64,000 bases of DNA from Persicaria tinctoria (lineage: Eukaryota > Streptophyta > Magnoliopsida > Caryophyllales > Polygonaceae), in the NCBI GenBank assembly GCA_037127255.1, contig JBANSL010000007.1, forward strand, positions 61,489,038 through 61,553,037. The letters are read 5' to 3'. The notes beneath the pieces were generated by a model, which made no database searches, was not told where the DNA came from, and worked only from the letters and a program-made list of their open reading frames with translations. Of this stretch, positions 43,047 through 54,318 are shown piece by piece; the first letter of the stretch is position 1, and each line of letters opens with the position of its first letter. Made by a program: the position numbers and the translations under genes.

Positions 43047-44219
43047 TGATAGGGTCTATTTTAGTCATGTTTTAAGTATAGATTTGCATATTAACTTAGA
43101 GTATTTTTACACAATTTATAGCTTAATTTGTATTATTTGATTTTCGAAGTCTACACTAGTGTTTTTATATATTTCAGATATTTTTGGGTTGGATCGTTTG
43201 AATTTGGAGGTTGCTAATAACTTCTTAAATTATTTTGCAATTTGGAAGAGGCCGGCGTGGATCGATACTTGGGCTGAGTAATTCAAGCTTGCTAGTTGGG
43301 GTGATGGGAGGAGACACGGCTTGCATCAAGCTGCTACTTTGTCTTTTATTCTTTTGCCGTTATTTAAGTAGATAGATTAGTTAGATATATGGAATTAGAT
43401 TAATATATTAACATTATATAATATATATTAGATAGACTAGGATGTTCCGTAATACACTGTATATACATTCATACGGCAAGGTGTGGGCCAAACGTGACTG
43501 GCCGTGACTTAGTTTACATTCCATTAACCTAATTGTCTTTTGTTTTATTTTTATGGGGACCTAAACTCTCATGTTTCGTCTACGATTTGAATCTTTGTTT
43601 GGATTAATTGTGAGTTTCTAATTCTCGTTTCTTAATTCCTTATTTGAATGTTTCGACTTCTTTGTGCTTGAATGTTTGATTGTTTTATTCTATCTAGCCC
43701 GCGCAACTAGTAAGAATTAATTCAATTGCTAGGATTTTGTAGATTCCTGGTTGTGAACCTTAACCCAAGTAGCAAACTTGTTACTTTAGGGCTGGTTGAA
43801 CTAATTGAATGATTAGGAAGTTGGATGTGTTGCTAAATCCTTCTTTAGGGACTGCAAATACCTTGGTTAATCTCTGAACTTGAAGCTATCGATTAGATTA
43901 AATCCTTTTTTAGGGATTGTTCAATTGATATGGGTTTCTATGACTGGTTGGACTAGTAACTATATTAGGGAGGGACAAGGGCAATCATAGAAAACCAAAA
44001 AGGACAAGAGGAAGGTACAATATCAATTCAACCAACTAAAGTGAATATTTGTAGATGAAACTATTTTTATTAATCCTTATCTCCATCAATTTGTTTATAG
44101 TTTATTTTATTTTCTTTCTTATTTTCACAACTAAAAAACCCCCGTTTTCTATTAATTGGTAAATAAACTTAATTTAGGAATAACTTGATTCTATGTTAGA
44201 TCGACTCGTGCTTACCACA
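43047..44219 (+). repeat. Truncated LTR related to element E
   Basis: Starts TGATAGGGTCTATTTTAG. The stretch 43610-43980 aligns with 50880-51250 of E (GATTGTGAGTTTCTAATTCTC, GATTCCTGGTTGTGAACC, TTTAGGGACTGCAAATACC). It runs to GATCGACTCGTGCTTACCAC, matching the U5 GGGATCGACCTCTTGCTTA of E, then breaks off into an inverted repeat arm. No internal region follows. Confidence 0.7.
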
Positions 44220-44268
44220 CTACAAATATCCACTTTAGTTGGTTGAATTGATATTGTACCTTCCTCTT
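44006..44268. repeat. 49-bp inverted repeat with 165-bp loop
   Basis: Arm 44006-44054 and arm 44220-44268 are reverse complements with one mismatch. The left arm is part of the LTR; the right arm replaces the LTR end. A transcript across it could form a long hairpin. Confidence 0.9.
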
Positions 44269-44584
44269 GATTTATAATCTAACATCATGATCCAATTCAA
44301 AACTATCTATCGGACACTAAGATTTGAAGATCGAGTTTCTGGTCATTATATTGGATATGTCATTCCTTGCAAATCACATTTCATAAATATTTGCACTTTC
44401 ACACATGAAACAAAAACTATGTCCATTTGAATTAACCGCACATGAATATATTGAAAATAACAGAAACTATCTCTCTTCACTTTCAAGCAAGAAATTCAAA
44501 GTGAATAGAAATTGCTTTATAATCTAACATCATGATCATTTGAATTAACCACACATGAAACAGAAACAAGAACTATGTCTATTC
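44269..44584. other. Spacer with local duplications
   Basis: TTTATAATCTAACATCATGATC occurs at about 44271 and 44517; CACACATGAAACA and GAACTATGTC-type phrases also recur. No gene. Confidence 0.6.
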
Positions 44585-45579
44585 TGAAGGTTCGATAATA
44601 TAAAAACAATGTAATAAGAAATACTCTAGAAGGGGGGTTGAATAGAGTATGCCCGTTTTTCGCAGAAAGTCTCAAGACTTTTGGAGCTTGTACCAAAACC
44701 TTTGAGATTAAACCTGAATCACAAAGTTAGACAATCGAACCAAGTGCGGAAATAAGGTAAAGCAAATAAGTAAAGAACACAAGTAATTGTTTACGAGGTT
44801 CAGCACAACTTGGCCTACGTCCCCGCCTAGGGTTCTTCCACAACCCTAGGATTCAAAGGCTTTATTGATTCGCTTAGCTTAGGATCCTAATAGCTTACCG
44901 AGAAGCCTCTCTCCTATACAATTGCAATCTAGTCAACTCACGTTCCCTTGGAGTCCTAGACCAATCTAGAAGAGCCCCACCTCTCTCAGCTATCTAGTAT
45001 AATCCTCTTACTCTCACAAATCAATAGCCTAGTGCAAATTCCCGAGTTATAAACTTTCGAGTAACACTATAAATGAATATATCTTATAAGCTCACAGTGA
45101 CTCTCAAAGGCTTTGAAATAAACAACAAACTCTTGAGCGCTTAGTAGAGAGACACTTGGAAGACAGATTTCGCTTGAATGAATGAAAGCTCGTGTAGCAC
45201 TTGTTATCTCTGTCTTCTTCTTTCTTTCCTTTATATAAGAGTGAAATGGCGCATGAGGATCTTCACCAACGGCTCTATGAATCAGGATTGATCTTCAATC
45301 TTCTATATATGGACACTTCGAAGCCATGATCCGTTTTGAATAGGATTTCCTCATATACACGAAAGGAAAGATATAATCTCGAATATACTTCCTGAAAAGG
45401 TTAGTCACACATATATGTATAATATAACGGAAGTATATAATAAGATAAAATAATATTCGGACAAATAATATAGGTTTTGTATTTCATCAACTGTTAATGC
45501 TCCAAGGCCTTTGACACAAACATCCTGTCAAAGCCCTTGAAACATTTATTCCATTTTCCATCAAGGGAGGGAGTTATCA
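44585..45579 (-). repeat. 3' LTR of F2
   Basis: Same ends as the F1 LTRs (TGAAGGTTCG and GAGTTATCA on the plus strand) but with several small indels and substitutions, so older than F1. Confidence 0.9.
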
Positions 45580-45938
45580 ATCTCCCCCTTGATGAAAGAC
45601 AAAACTTGTGCATCCCTGCAACTTAGTCAAACATAGATAATAAAATAGAAATCAGACTAAATCAGACTAAGTACCTGCAAGGGTTGGACAAATGTTGGAT
45701 CAAAAATTTTGAAGCATGTAAAAACCATCCAACCGAAAACCATAAATAAAAAACCAAGGTCTTCCAAGACCTTTAAGCATAGGTTTTCAAAGTCTAAGCA
45801 CCACAGATCATCTCCCCCTTTTTGTCTCTCAACAAAGGGCGGAGGTAAAACAGTCACCAAAACAGTTACCAAAAGTTTTGAAAATGTTTCCAAAAACCAG
45901 CAATGTAACAAGTTTCAGGGGTGGGTTAGGGTTTAGGC

Positions 45939-47093
45939 TTAGTCATCCGGAGCATCACCAGTGAGCCTCGTCCACAGTCCTTCCAACATCTTGTAAATCC
46001 CGCTCATCTCCGTCATAATCTTCTTCTGCAGCTCCTTAATATCCAGGCGAACCTCCTCCAAGCTAAACTCTAGGTTGTCCATGCGTTCATCGAAAGCTGG
46101 AGCAGTGGGAAAGGCTTTTGAAGGAGTGGCAAGACTCAAGGTTCCTTGGGGAGACCGAGTGATGCCAATCTTTTCAAGGCCTTTAGAGTCGAACTTACCC
46201 GTATGACGCATCTGTTCTTCATTTTTGACATCAATTCCAGAAGCTTTGAAGATAGGGGTCAAAAGGGTAGCAAAGGGGATGGGAGACCCTTTTCTAGCTT
46301 TTCTGGCATGAGCCATGGTTCCAAGGATAGTGTTGGCCAGATCAGGATCAAGGACATTTAAGATGCGATATAGCAGGACCATAGCATTGTCGGTAAGGAG
46401 TGAGCCAGAGTTAAGACGGGGTAAGAGGCATCGAACAATGATGTTAAAAATTATTTTTGCCTCAAGGGTTAGGGATGAGTGGGTGAGTTGCTTTGAGGAG
46501 GGCAAGGATTGATTTACTTGGATATAGGTCGGGGGGTCTGCATTCTTTCTGCGCGCAACGGTTGGAGCAGCTCTTTTGACCGGTGCTACAAGACTCTTGA
46601 CAGTGCCCTTCCTGATGCGCTTGGGGGATGGAGGCTTGACAGCAGCAGGGGCTTTCCACTTCTTCGGAGACGGGGGAGGAGGAGGAGAAGGAGAGGGAGA
46701 TTCTTCCTCCTCATCCTCAGACCCCGAGTCCTCACCGGACCCCGCTTCATCTCCTTCAGGTTCCTCGTCCTCTCCAGATCCCTCTTGCTCTTCTTCTTCT
46801 TCTTCCTCAGGCTCCTCCTCGGATGGAACCTCCTCGGCTTCGGCTTCCTTCCGAATCCGCTCAACTTCTTCCTCGGCCAGTTTCTTAGCAAGTTCGGCCT
46901 CCTCATCGGCCCTTTTCTTCCTTAAGGCCTCCTCCTCGGCTTCCTTGGCGGCATCTCTTTCGAGGAGGGCGTCTAGGTCATCTTCCTCCTCTTCCTCGTC
47001 CACTTCCTTAGCCAGAATCTTCCTCTTTCCTTTCTGTTTAGCACTGATCGGCTTCTTAGCAGAGCGCTTTTGAGAGCCCTTGGGAACGTTGGT
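45939..47093 (-). pseudogene. F2 extra ORF with internal deletion
   Basis: Same protein family as 31582-33291. The Glu-rich N-terminal block and helical C-terminus are kept. The middle, from after YIQVNQSLPSS to KQLTHSSL, is missing, removing about 117 residues including the FYINL/VVKGVRISL domain, in frame. The deletion point at about 46498 carries the short GAGG shared by both edges in F1. The frame runs on into the D LTR to 47129, giving a chimeric start (YSISST peptides) with no ATG there. Confidence 0.75.
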
Positions 47094-47512
47094 CGATATC
47101 GAGTAAAGTGTACTCGATATCGAGTACACTTGGCTTCAGCTTTCTGCTCTGTTCTTGAAACGCACTTTCCCGAGTCCTCGTTTGTCGGATAGATGCATAT
47201 GACCATGCGTTGGAAAGCTCTTTCCGAGGGCTACAACCCTCATGAAGGCATCAAAGCTTGATTCAGAACGAAGAATGATGAAAAATGGCCTTTTCTCCAG
47301 CTGCACCATTCTTAGCTTCTCCATGAGTTTCCTTTAAGCTCCAAAGTGCGTCCGATTTCTGCGAAATATAACCAAAACTTGTGTAGACCTCCGTATATTG
47401 CAAATAAGTGTAAACTACACAGATTCTGTATTATTCTAACCCAAATGCATGCAATGTATGCAGAAATCGATATAAAAGTAAGTGTAAAACATGGCAAATT
47501 AGGCTCACAACA
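47094..47512 (-). repeat. Truncated D LTR at the F2 junction
   Basis: The LTR begins TGTTGTGAGCC on the minus strand at 47512, just after the purine tract (AAGTATGGGG, 47526-47517), and breaks off at about 47094. It contains a perfect 26-bp palindrome centred on GATATC at 47106-47131. Confidence 0.8.
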
Positions 47513-47517
47513 AACAC

Positions 47518-49690
47518 CCCATACTTAAGCTTGCTTGTCCTCAAGCAATACTTTTAATTGTCATTCAGGGGAAGAAATCAAAACTCTCAACATCTTAGAT
47601 TCATTCTCATATAACCCTGCAGCCAATTACCATCCTCGAAAAGGTACTTGTGTCACAGATCCATGCATGTGCAAATATATAAAAGCAACATCTACTCACA
47701 AAAGGAGGCTTATGCAAAAACAATTCATGTGACAAAGCATTGATAATCAAGAGGACTTTAATTTAAGCTCAAATAAGAAGTAGATTGGTAAAAGGCTAAA
47801 ATGTGGGCAATTTTTGGCAATGTGGTGCTTTTGATCCGGGGAAATGGAGTATTTCCAAATTGAATTTCATACCACATTCTTTCTCCATAACATTCATCAC
47901 CTTTCATATTGCTTTTTCAATAATAATACTTTTACCTCTCTGACCTTAGCATTGCCTTCTCGCGAGTCGCAAACATGGGTGTCATGAATGGCCCCGGATA
48001 CTTAGTGCTTTGGACTCTTCACAATGTGTCCCATCTCTCCAAACTATTATCTCAGAGAGCAGGGTCAATCTACCTTTATCTCCTGAGGTGATTTGATTTT
48101 CTTTCACTCATTAAATTTTCCATAGAATTCAACCAAATTTCCCTCCAAACTCCAATAATGATAATCATCACAAACACCACATAACATCTCCATAATGTAA
48201 CATCATTCTCAACATAATCCCCGGATAAGGTAAAGAATGGCAAATATTTAGATCATGTGGAGCAATAATTGAAATAGGGCATATTATGGTTTTTTTGTGA
48301 TGCATAAGCATAGGTAAGGCTAGGATATACACAATGAGCATGTATGGAAATATAAAGTCCTCCATCATCTTATCATGCAACATGTCAAAAAGTAACTTCA
48401 AATTTTACCTCCTTTCATGGTTCTTATCTAAAATATGTACTTCATTGTGACTTCCCTTTACTAGGCAATTTCATGCTATATCTCTAATGAATCCAATTTT
48501 GCATCGTCGAGTCCAATAAAGCTTCCATGACATTAATCAAAATTTTAAATGGGGGCCATTTTTCTCAAATTTTGGAAATCATGCATATAAGCACATAAAT
48601 TAATAATGCATTCCAAAATAGCCATGTATAAGCAATTCAAGAAATAAACCTTAAAAATGCACAAATAATGTCAAATATGCATGAAGTAAGCCCTTCCCCC
48701 ACCCCATACTTAAACATTACAGTGTCCTCACTGTATAAAATCAAATAAAAACAAGTGTAAAGGAAGGAACTCACAGGACATAACATCGAGGGAGACAAAA
48801 CTGGGTATGTCGAGTAGGTGGGCTTGTCGATATCGAGTACCCTACTCGATATCGAGTAGCTTTGTCCGCGTCTGGTGGTTTTCTGAAGTCGAGGAGCATC
48901 TGGCTTAGTCGATGTCGAGTACGTCTACTCGAGATCGAGTACTTCTGGGCTTCTCCTCCTTGTCGTCGTCGACTTGGCCTTCGTCGATTCTGACTGGTTT
49001 TCAGGGACTCCGTCATTCCACCTTTTGCAGTCCTTATATGCTTGCCGACCTAAAAGTGTTAGATTGCACAAAAGAACAAGACTATCCACATGAAGTATTC
49101 TAAAAGAGATAAAGCCAAAAATAAAAACCAAAAAGTTCTAAAAGTCCCAAAAAAGTCTATGTACAAGCTCTAGATTTTATAGTCGCTAGGCCGACATTCT
49201 CCTTTTAGCTTTAGCCTGGCTCATTCCACGAGGAAGCACGTCAACAGTTCTCAGGTAGCTGTAAATTCTCACAGACAAGGCAACAGAAGGACAGAAACAC
49301 AGAAGCAAGGAAAGAAACAGAAATAAAAGCAGAAAATAACAAATAAAAGAATAGAACAAAGCAAAGCAAGAAAAGACAAAGGAAAGCAACAAATAAAAGC
49401 AAAGGCAGAGGCTCGTCGATCTCGACAAGAGTCAACTCGAGATCGACCACAGCAGTCGACAACAGAAACTCAGAAAGTGAAAATCGACGAAAACAGAAGA
49501 AAACCAACTCGACCTAGACCAGTCCTACTCGAGATCGACAAAGGTTGTACTCGATCTCGACAAAGGTCTACTATATGTCGACTGGAAACAGAAACTTAAA
49601 TTGCAGATTTTCGAACGCAAAACTCAAAATTTGACAGAAATAAATTCAATATATTAAAAGACTTCCAAGGCCAGGGTATCAACACCACAA
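47518..49690 (-). other. Internal region of D (copy 1, array 2), non-coding
   Basis: Contains the shared box (CATGACACCCATGTTTGC, minus strand, about 47972-47989), motif clusters at 48806-48955 and 49410-49575, and GTCGGCCTAGCGACTATAAA near 49180-49200. Short frames exist but match nothing and are repeated unchanged in copy 2. Confidence 0.65.
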
Positions 49691-50288
49691 CGATAACATG
49701 CAAAGTGACACATAAAGGCATAAAAGATCATGCTTTCCATCAAATAACTTTCGTCATTAACAAATAGGCATATAGAGGCTTTCGCATAAACCCTAATTGT
49801 TACTAACCCTTTTTCACATAATTAATCCAAGTTGCATTAAGATCACTTTCGCTTCAATAACACAAACAAGGATCACCTTCAACTCTCGCAAAAGAATCAT
49901 GCTAATAGGGATAGAAGATGAATTGCACAAAAAGATCTGACCTTTATCACTTCGCCTCACATGGCCACCGTCGGGCTCACCCCAGCCCCAGAAGTGGGTG
50001 GACTACTCACGCCTCATTGCAATCGCAGACATTGATTGATGAAAAGAACTAACTTGCATAAAATAAACTCCAACTTACAGCCTCTCTTTATGTAACTAAC
50101 TAATTGTCTCTGAAATTGAATGAATAAAACTGAGCCCCAAGGGCCTTATTTATAGGCTTCTTTCCCTAGCTAATCTAGAAAAGAAATATCTATCTATATC
50201 TAAAATTATATCTACTTTGCTAAAAGATAAATAAAATGCTTTAAGGAATTAAATATAAAAGGGAAAAGATAAATCTAATTTAGGTAGG

Positions 50289-51553
50289 TGATAATGCATA
50301 TTTTAGATAGGCATTATAGATATTTTTAGTTTAGTTAGGTTGCATTTCTTGCTTACTTTGTTGTTAAATTGCATCTTATGTTTATTTTAGAAGAGTTCGG
50401 ATTCTGCGCAATTTTGTGTTTATCTCGCAGATTGAATCGGAACACATTTGGGAGATGAAATATCTCGAAGAGGAACACAAGATACATGGGAAGGAACAAG
50501 GAAGAAAAGAAGGAAGAAAAGAAGAAAAGGCCGCAAAGAAAGCAAAGACTACGGCAAAAACTACGTGCTGCGGGCGCGGCAGAGCCCGCCGCAGCGGGGT
50601 ATGAAGAAAACACTTTCGGCGGGCGCCGCAACCCTTGCGGCGGCCGCCGCAGCTGCCGTCAGCGCGTATGCGCAGCTTTTTGGAAACCTTGAGAAACCCT
50701 AGATGTTTTTGCCCATTGGGTGGCCGACTTGAATATTTTATTAGGCCACTTTATGTTATTTTTCATTACCTTTGATTCTATTCTTTCAACCATTAGACAC
50801 TTTAGAGATTTTGAGCTATGTCTTCAATGAGGAACTAAACTCATCTATTCTGCCTGCAATTTGAAGCTTTATTCGGATTGATTGTGAGTTTCTAATTCTC
50901 GCTCCTGGTTTCCTATTTGTGAATGCTTCAACTTCTTTGTGCTTGATTGTTCATTGTTTTGTTCTATCTTGACTGATCAACTTGGTAGAATCAATCCAAT
51001 CGCTAAGGTTTTGTAGATTCCTGGTTGTGAACCTTAACCTAAGTGGCAAACTTATTCCTTTAGGGCTGGTTGAACTAATTGAATAAGTAGGAAGTTGAAT
51101 GTGTTGTTAAATCCTTTTTTAGGGACTGCAAATACCTTGGCTAATCTCTGAACTTAAGGCTATCAATTGGGTTAAATCCTTCTTTAGGGACTGTTCGATT
51201 GATAAGGGTTGCTAGGACTGGTTGGACTAGTAACTATATTAGGTCGGGACAAGGGCATTCATAGGAAACGTAATAGGACGAGAAGAAGTTACAATGATCG
51301 CTTCAATGCAATAAAGTGGAAAATTGTAGGTGGAATTGCTTCTCTCATCTGTCTAAACCAAATTCACTTACTCTGCGTTCATTACTTTACATCAAAACTT
51401 TCACACTAAAACCCCCCTTTGGTTACTTAATCGGCATTAAAATCACACTTGGATCATAAATTTCCCTGTGGGATCGACCTCTTGCTTATTACTATACTAG
51501 TTATAGGTTTGAGTTTTCTTTGGCGGAATCAACGACAGGTTTTCCCTCCGTCA
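50289..51553 (+). repeat. 5' LTR of E
   Basis: 1265 bp. It holds a GC-rich cluster at about 50565-50665, including the perfect 16-bp palindrome TGCGGCGGCCGCCGCA at 50636-50651. It differs from the 3' LTR mainly by two about 20-bp indels in this cluster and a few substitutions. Confidence 0.93.
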
Positions 51554-51557
51554 AATT

Positions 51558-51575
51558 TGGCGCCGTTGCCGGGGA
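51558..51575 (+). other. Primer binding site of E
   Basis: TGGCGCCGTTGCCGGGGA, the sequence used by plant Athila-like elements and attributed to tRNA-Asp. It lies four bases after the 5' LTR. Confidence 0.88.
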
Positions 51576-51629
51576 GTTTTATTTAATTCTTGTGTGTTTT
51601 AGTGTTGATTTTGGTGTGGACCATCTTAT

Positions 51630-52037
51630 ATGGTCCATACCCGCTCTACTAATCCATCTTTGTTACCATTTGATTCAGAGATTGAAAGGACCCTTGCCGC
51701 TCTAAGGCGAGAAGTTCGTGATTGCTTTCGCGAACTCCCTTTTGATCAAGAAGAGCCGACAACAGAGATGGCTGGCGATGCGACCCGCACTCTTAAGGAA
51801 CTTTCTGTTCCTGATCTGGCACATCAACCCCTGGCAATCCAATTCCATGCGTTAGCAGAAGGAGTCAAATTTGAGCTTAAGTCTGGGGTAATTCATCTTC
51901 TACCCAAGTTCCATGGGTTGAGTGGGGAGGACCCCCACAAGCATCTGGCTGAATTCCATAGGGTGGTAGTTGGGATGAAACCTGAGGACTGCAGAGCAAA
52001 TCAAATTGAGAGCGTTTCCCTTCTCCTTGAAGGATGA
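51630..52037 (+). pseudogene. E Gag, N-terminal part
   Basis: From ATG 51630 (MVHTRSTNPSLLPFD) through FHGLSGEDPHKHLAEFH, the start of the Gypsy retrotransposon Gag domain. The frame is lost near 52003-52010: family proteins continue KLRAFPFSLKD, which is found in another frame beginning at 52006. A small indel therefore splits Gag. Confidence 0.85.
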
Positions 52038-54318
52038 TGCAAATGAATGGTTCTTCTATCTACCACCGGGATCTATTACCACTTGGGCTGAGATGAAAAG
52101 AGTCTTCCTAGAGATGTACTTCCTTGCAACAAAGCTAAATGCTTTGAAAAGGTCCATCAGCAGCATTGAGCAGTACTCGACAGAGTCTATACATGAGTAC
52201 TTTGAGCGCTTCAAGAAACTCTGCGCCAGCTGCCCAGGCCATGGGTACTCTCAAAAGGATCTGGTTCTCTTTTTATTTAATGGGTTGACTAATATGGAGC
52301 GCAAGACGGTGAATTCTGCTTGTGGAGGAAACATGCTGAATAAGACACCTACCGCAGCTTGGGAAGTGTTTAGGGAGCTATCTGAGGGCTCTAGGCAGTT
52401 CAACAAAAGCACTCGGGCTAGGGGTGTACTCGCTGTTGATGCTCCTGTGGCTGCACTTCAGACGGATATGGCAGAGGTGAAGGAGATGATAAAACAATTG
52501 GTCCTTGATAGAAATCCCCAACAATTGAAGGCATGTGGTCTTTGCAATCAATTCACCCATCCTATGGACATGTGCCCGCTCATACAAGATCCTAATGTTG
52601 AATTGAATGCCATTGGGAATTTCGCTCAACAAAGGCCTATGCAAGGCAATTATGGAAATCCTGGGTATTTCAACAACAATAATTACAATAGGGGCTATCA
52701 GCAAGGCTATGGGAACTATCAACCCTCTTTCAATCAGCAAGGGGGGCAACAGGAAAGGCCTCAACAACAATATGAACCTCGACAGGGAGGTCAGCAGCAA
52801 ACAAATAGGGACAATGAGGGTACATTGCAGAAACTGACAGAGCGGATGGCGACTCTAGAGAAGCAGCAATCAGATCGGATGACAAATCTTGAGAATCAAA
52901 TGAGTCAGCTCATTCAAATCTTAAGTGCGAAGAAGGAAAACGATTCAGGTAAGCTCCCATCGCAAACGGTTGAGAATCCTAAGGAGAATGTCAGTGCAAT
53001 AACGCTTAGGAGTGGCAAGGAACTGATTGCCACAAATCAAAAGGACGATGAGGAGATAGTGGATGAGGAAATAGAAATAATCGAAGATGAAAACGGTCGA
53101 ACAGTAGTGCGGCGCCCGCGACAACCCTTGCGGCGCCCGCCGCAGCACCCTGCGGTGCCCGCCGCCAGAGAGGGATTTCACGCGGCGCCCGCCGCAGGTG
53201 AAACCCAGCAAGTTGCGGCGCCCGCCGCACTCTCAGCTGCGCCCGCCGCAACGGTACCCGGCGCCGATTCTCCTCCTGGTGAGTTTTCTACATTACCTCT
53301 TTCCTCCTCTCTCCCTCTTCCTCATCCTTCTTCTTCTTCTTCTTCTACTCCTTCTTCTCCCTTACCTATGGAGACTCCAAAGCCCATTCCGCCCTTCCCG
53401 GAAGCTTTGAAGGATACAAGAAGATATGAGAATGAGAAGGAAATCTTCGAGACATTCGGTAAGTGTGCGGTAAACATTCCTTTACTCAAGTTAATTAAGA
53501 GCATTCCTAGATATGCTAAATTTTTGAAGGAATTGTGCACCATCAAGAAGAAGCAAAGACTGAAAAAGAAGGAAAAGGTAAGCTTGAATGAAAATGTCTC
53601 TGCTATGTTGCAAAGGAAATTGCCTGAAAAATGTGGAGACCCAGGTATGTTTACAATTCCATGTGCAATTGGGAATACTAGATTCAAACAAGACATGCTA
53701 GATTTAGGAGCCTCCATTAATGTTATGTCCTATAACATGTACATGTCTTTGGGTTTGGGTGCTCTGACTGAGACAGGGGTTACAATGCAGCTTGCTGATC
53801 GATCACAAATCAGGCCAAGAGGCGTTGTTGAAGATGTGTTGCTTATGGTGGATGATTTGTTTTTCCCTGTTGATTTCTTTGTTTTAGATATGGAGCAGGG
53901 AGCCCCTGAAACACCTATTATACTAGGAAGGCCATTCCTGAAAACTGCAAAAACAAAAATTGATTGTTGTGAAGGTCTATTGACTATGCAGTTCGATGGA
54001 AGAAAGATAGAATTCTCTCTCTTTAATCATGCTAAGCTTTCTCCTGAAAATTCTTTAGATATGCCTATTGCTGACAATACTGATCGCAACAATAATTTTC
54101 GTGATTTCTTAGGAACACCTGAGGAACATAGTTTATGCAAAGTTGAACCGCCTAACAAATTGAAACCTTTTGTGATCCCAGGACAACCCCCAGGAATAGC
54201 TCATGGAGAGGAGCAAAGGGTAATGGATGAATGTTGGAACAGACAGCTACACCTTTCAAGGGTACCCGCATTGGTCAATAAAATGACCGGTGTTGGTGAC
54301 CCTGGTGGAGGAACATAG
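52006..54318 (+). pseudogene. E Gag (rest) and aspartic protease
   Basis: Continues Gag with RAFPFSLKDDANEWFFYLP, ESIHEYFERFKKL and a zinc knuckle CGLCNQFTHPMDMC (about residue 177). An Asn/Gln/Tyr-rich linker follows, then an Ala/Pro-rich block encoded by GC-rich repeats (53109-53262), a Ser-rich stretch, and a retroviral-type protease with DLGASINVMS (Asp about residue 566) and PIILGRPFLKTAKTKID. The frame ends at 54318 directly after the protease, where RT should begin. Apart from the frame break at its start the segment is open over 770 codons. Confidence 0.88.
53109..53262 (+). repeat. E-family 7-2-7 GC-rich motif cluster in coding region
   Basis: Six to seven imperfect units of TGCGGCG-NN-CGCCGCA, for example TGCGGCGCCCGCCGCA at 53129-53144. 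The phrase CAACCCTTGCGGCG beside one unit is also found in the LTR cluster (50629-50642), so LTR and coding copies share more than the motif itself. Confidence 0.85.

Larger units (their letters stand above)
44585..47093 (-). mobile_element. F2: truncated second copy of element F
   Basis: Contains the 3' LTR (44585-45579, 995 bp) and the extra ORF, in the same orientation as F1. Gag and pol are absent: at about 47093 the sequence switches from F (GAGAGCCCTTGGGA) into the interior of a D-family LTR, which is itself truncated at this point. It is the junction of two broken elements, so a deletion or rearrangement removed both missing parts. Confidence 0.85.

Noticed and set aside
47312..47732. 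Small ORFs that recur identically at 57876-58296 and partly at 61759-61944
   Set aside because: Identical because they lie in repeated D LTR and internal sequence; they are not conserved genes.
49186..49507. Leu/Phe-rich minus frames resembling membrane peptides (also at 59759-60080)
   Set aside because: Part of repeated D internal DNA with low-complexity AAAG/ACAGA sequence; no coding evidence.
50353..50702. Overlapping frames in the E LTR (Lys- or Ala/Arg-rich)
   Set aside because: They are the GC-rich motif cluster and an A-rich tract in the LTR; the 3' LTR has changed frames because of indels, so there is no constraint.
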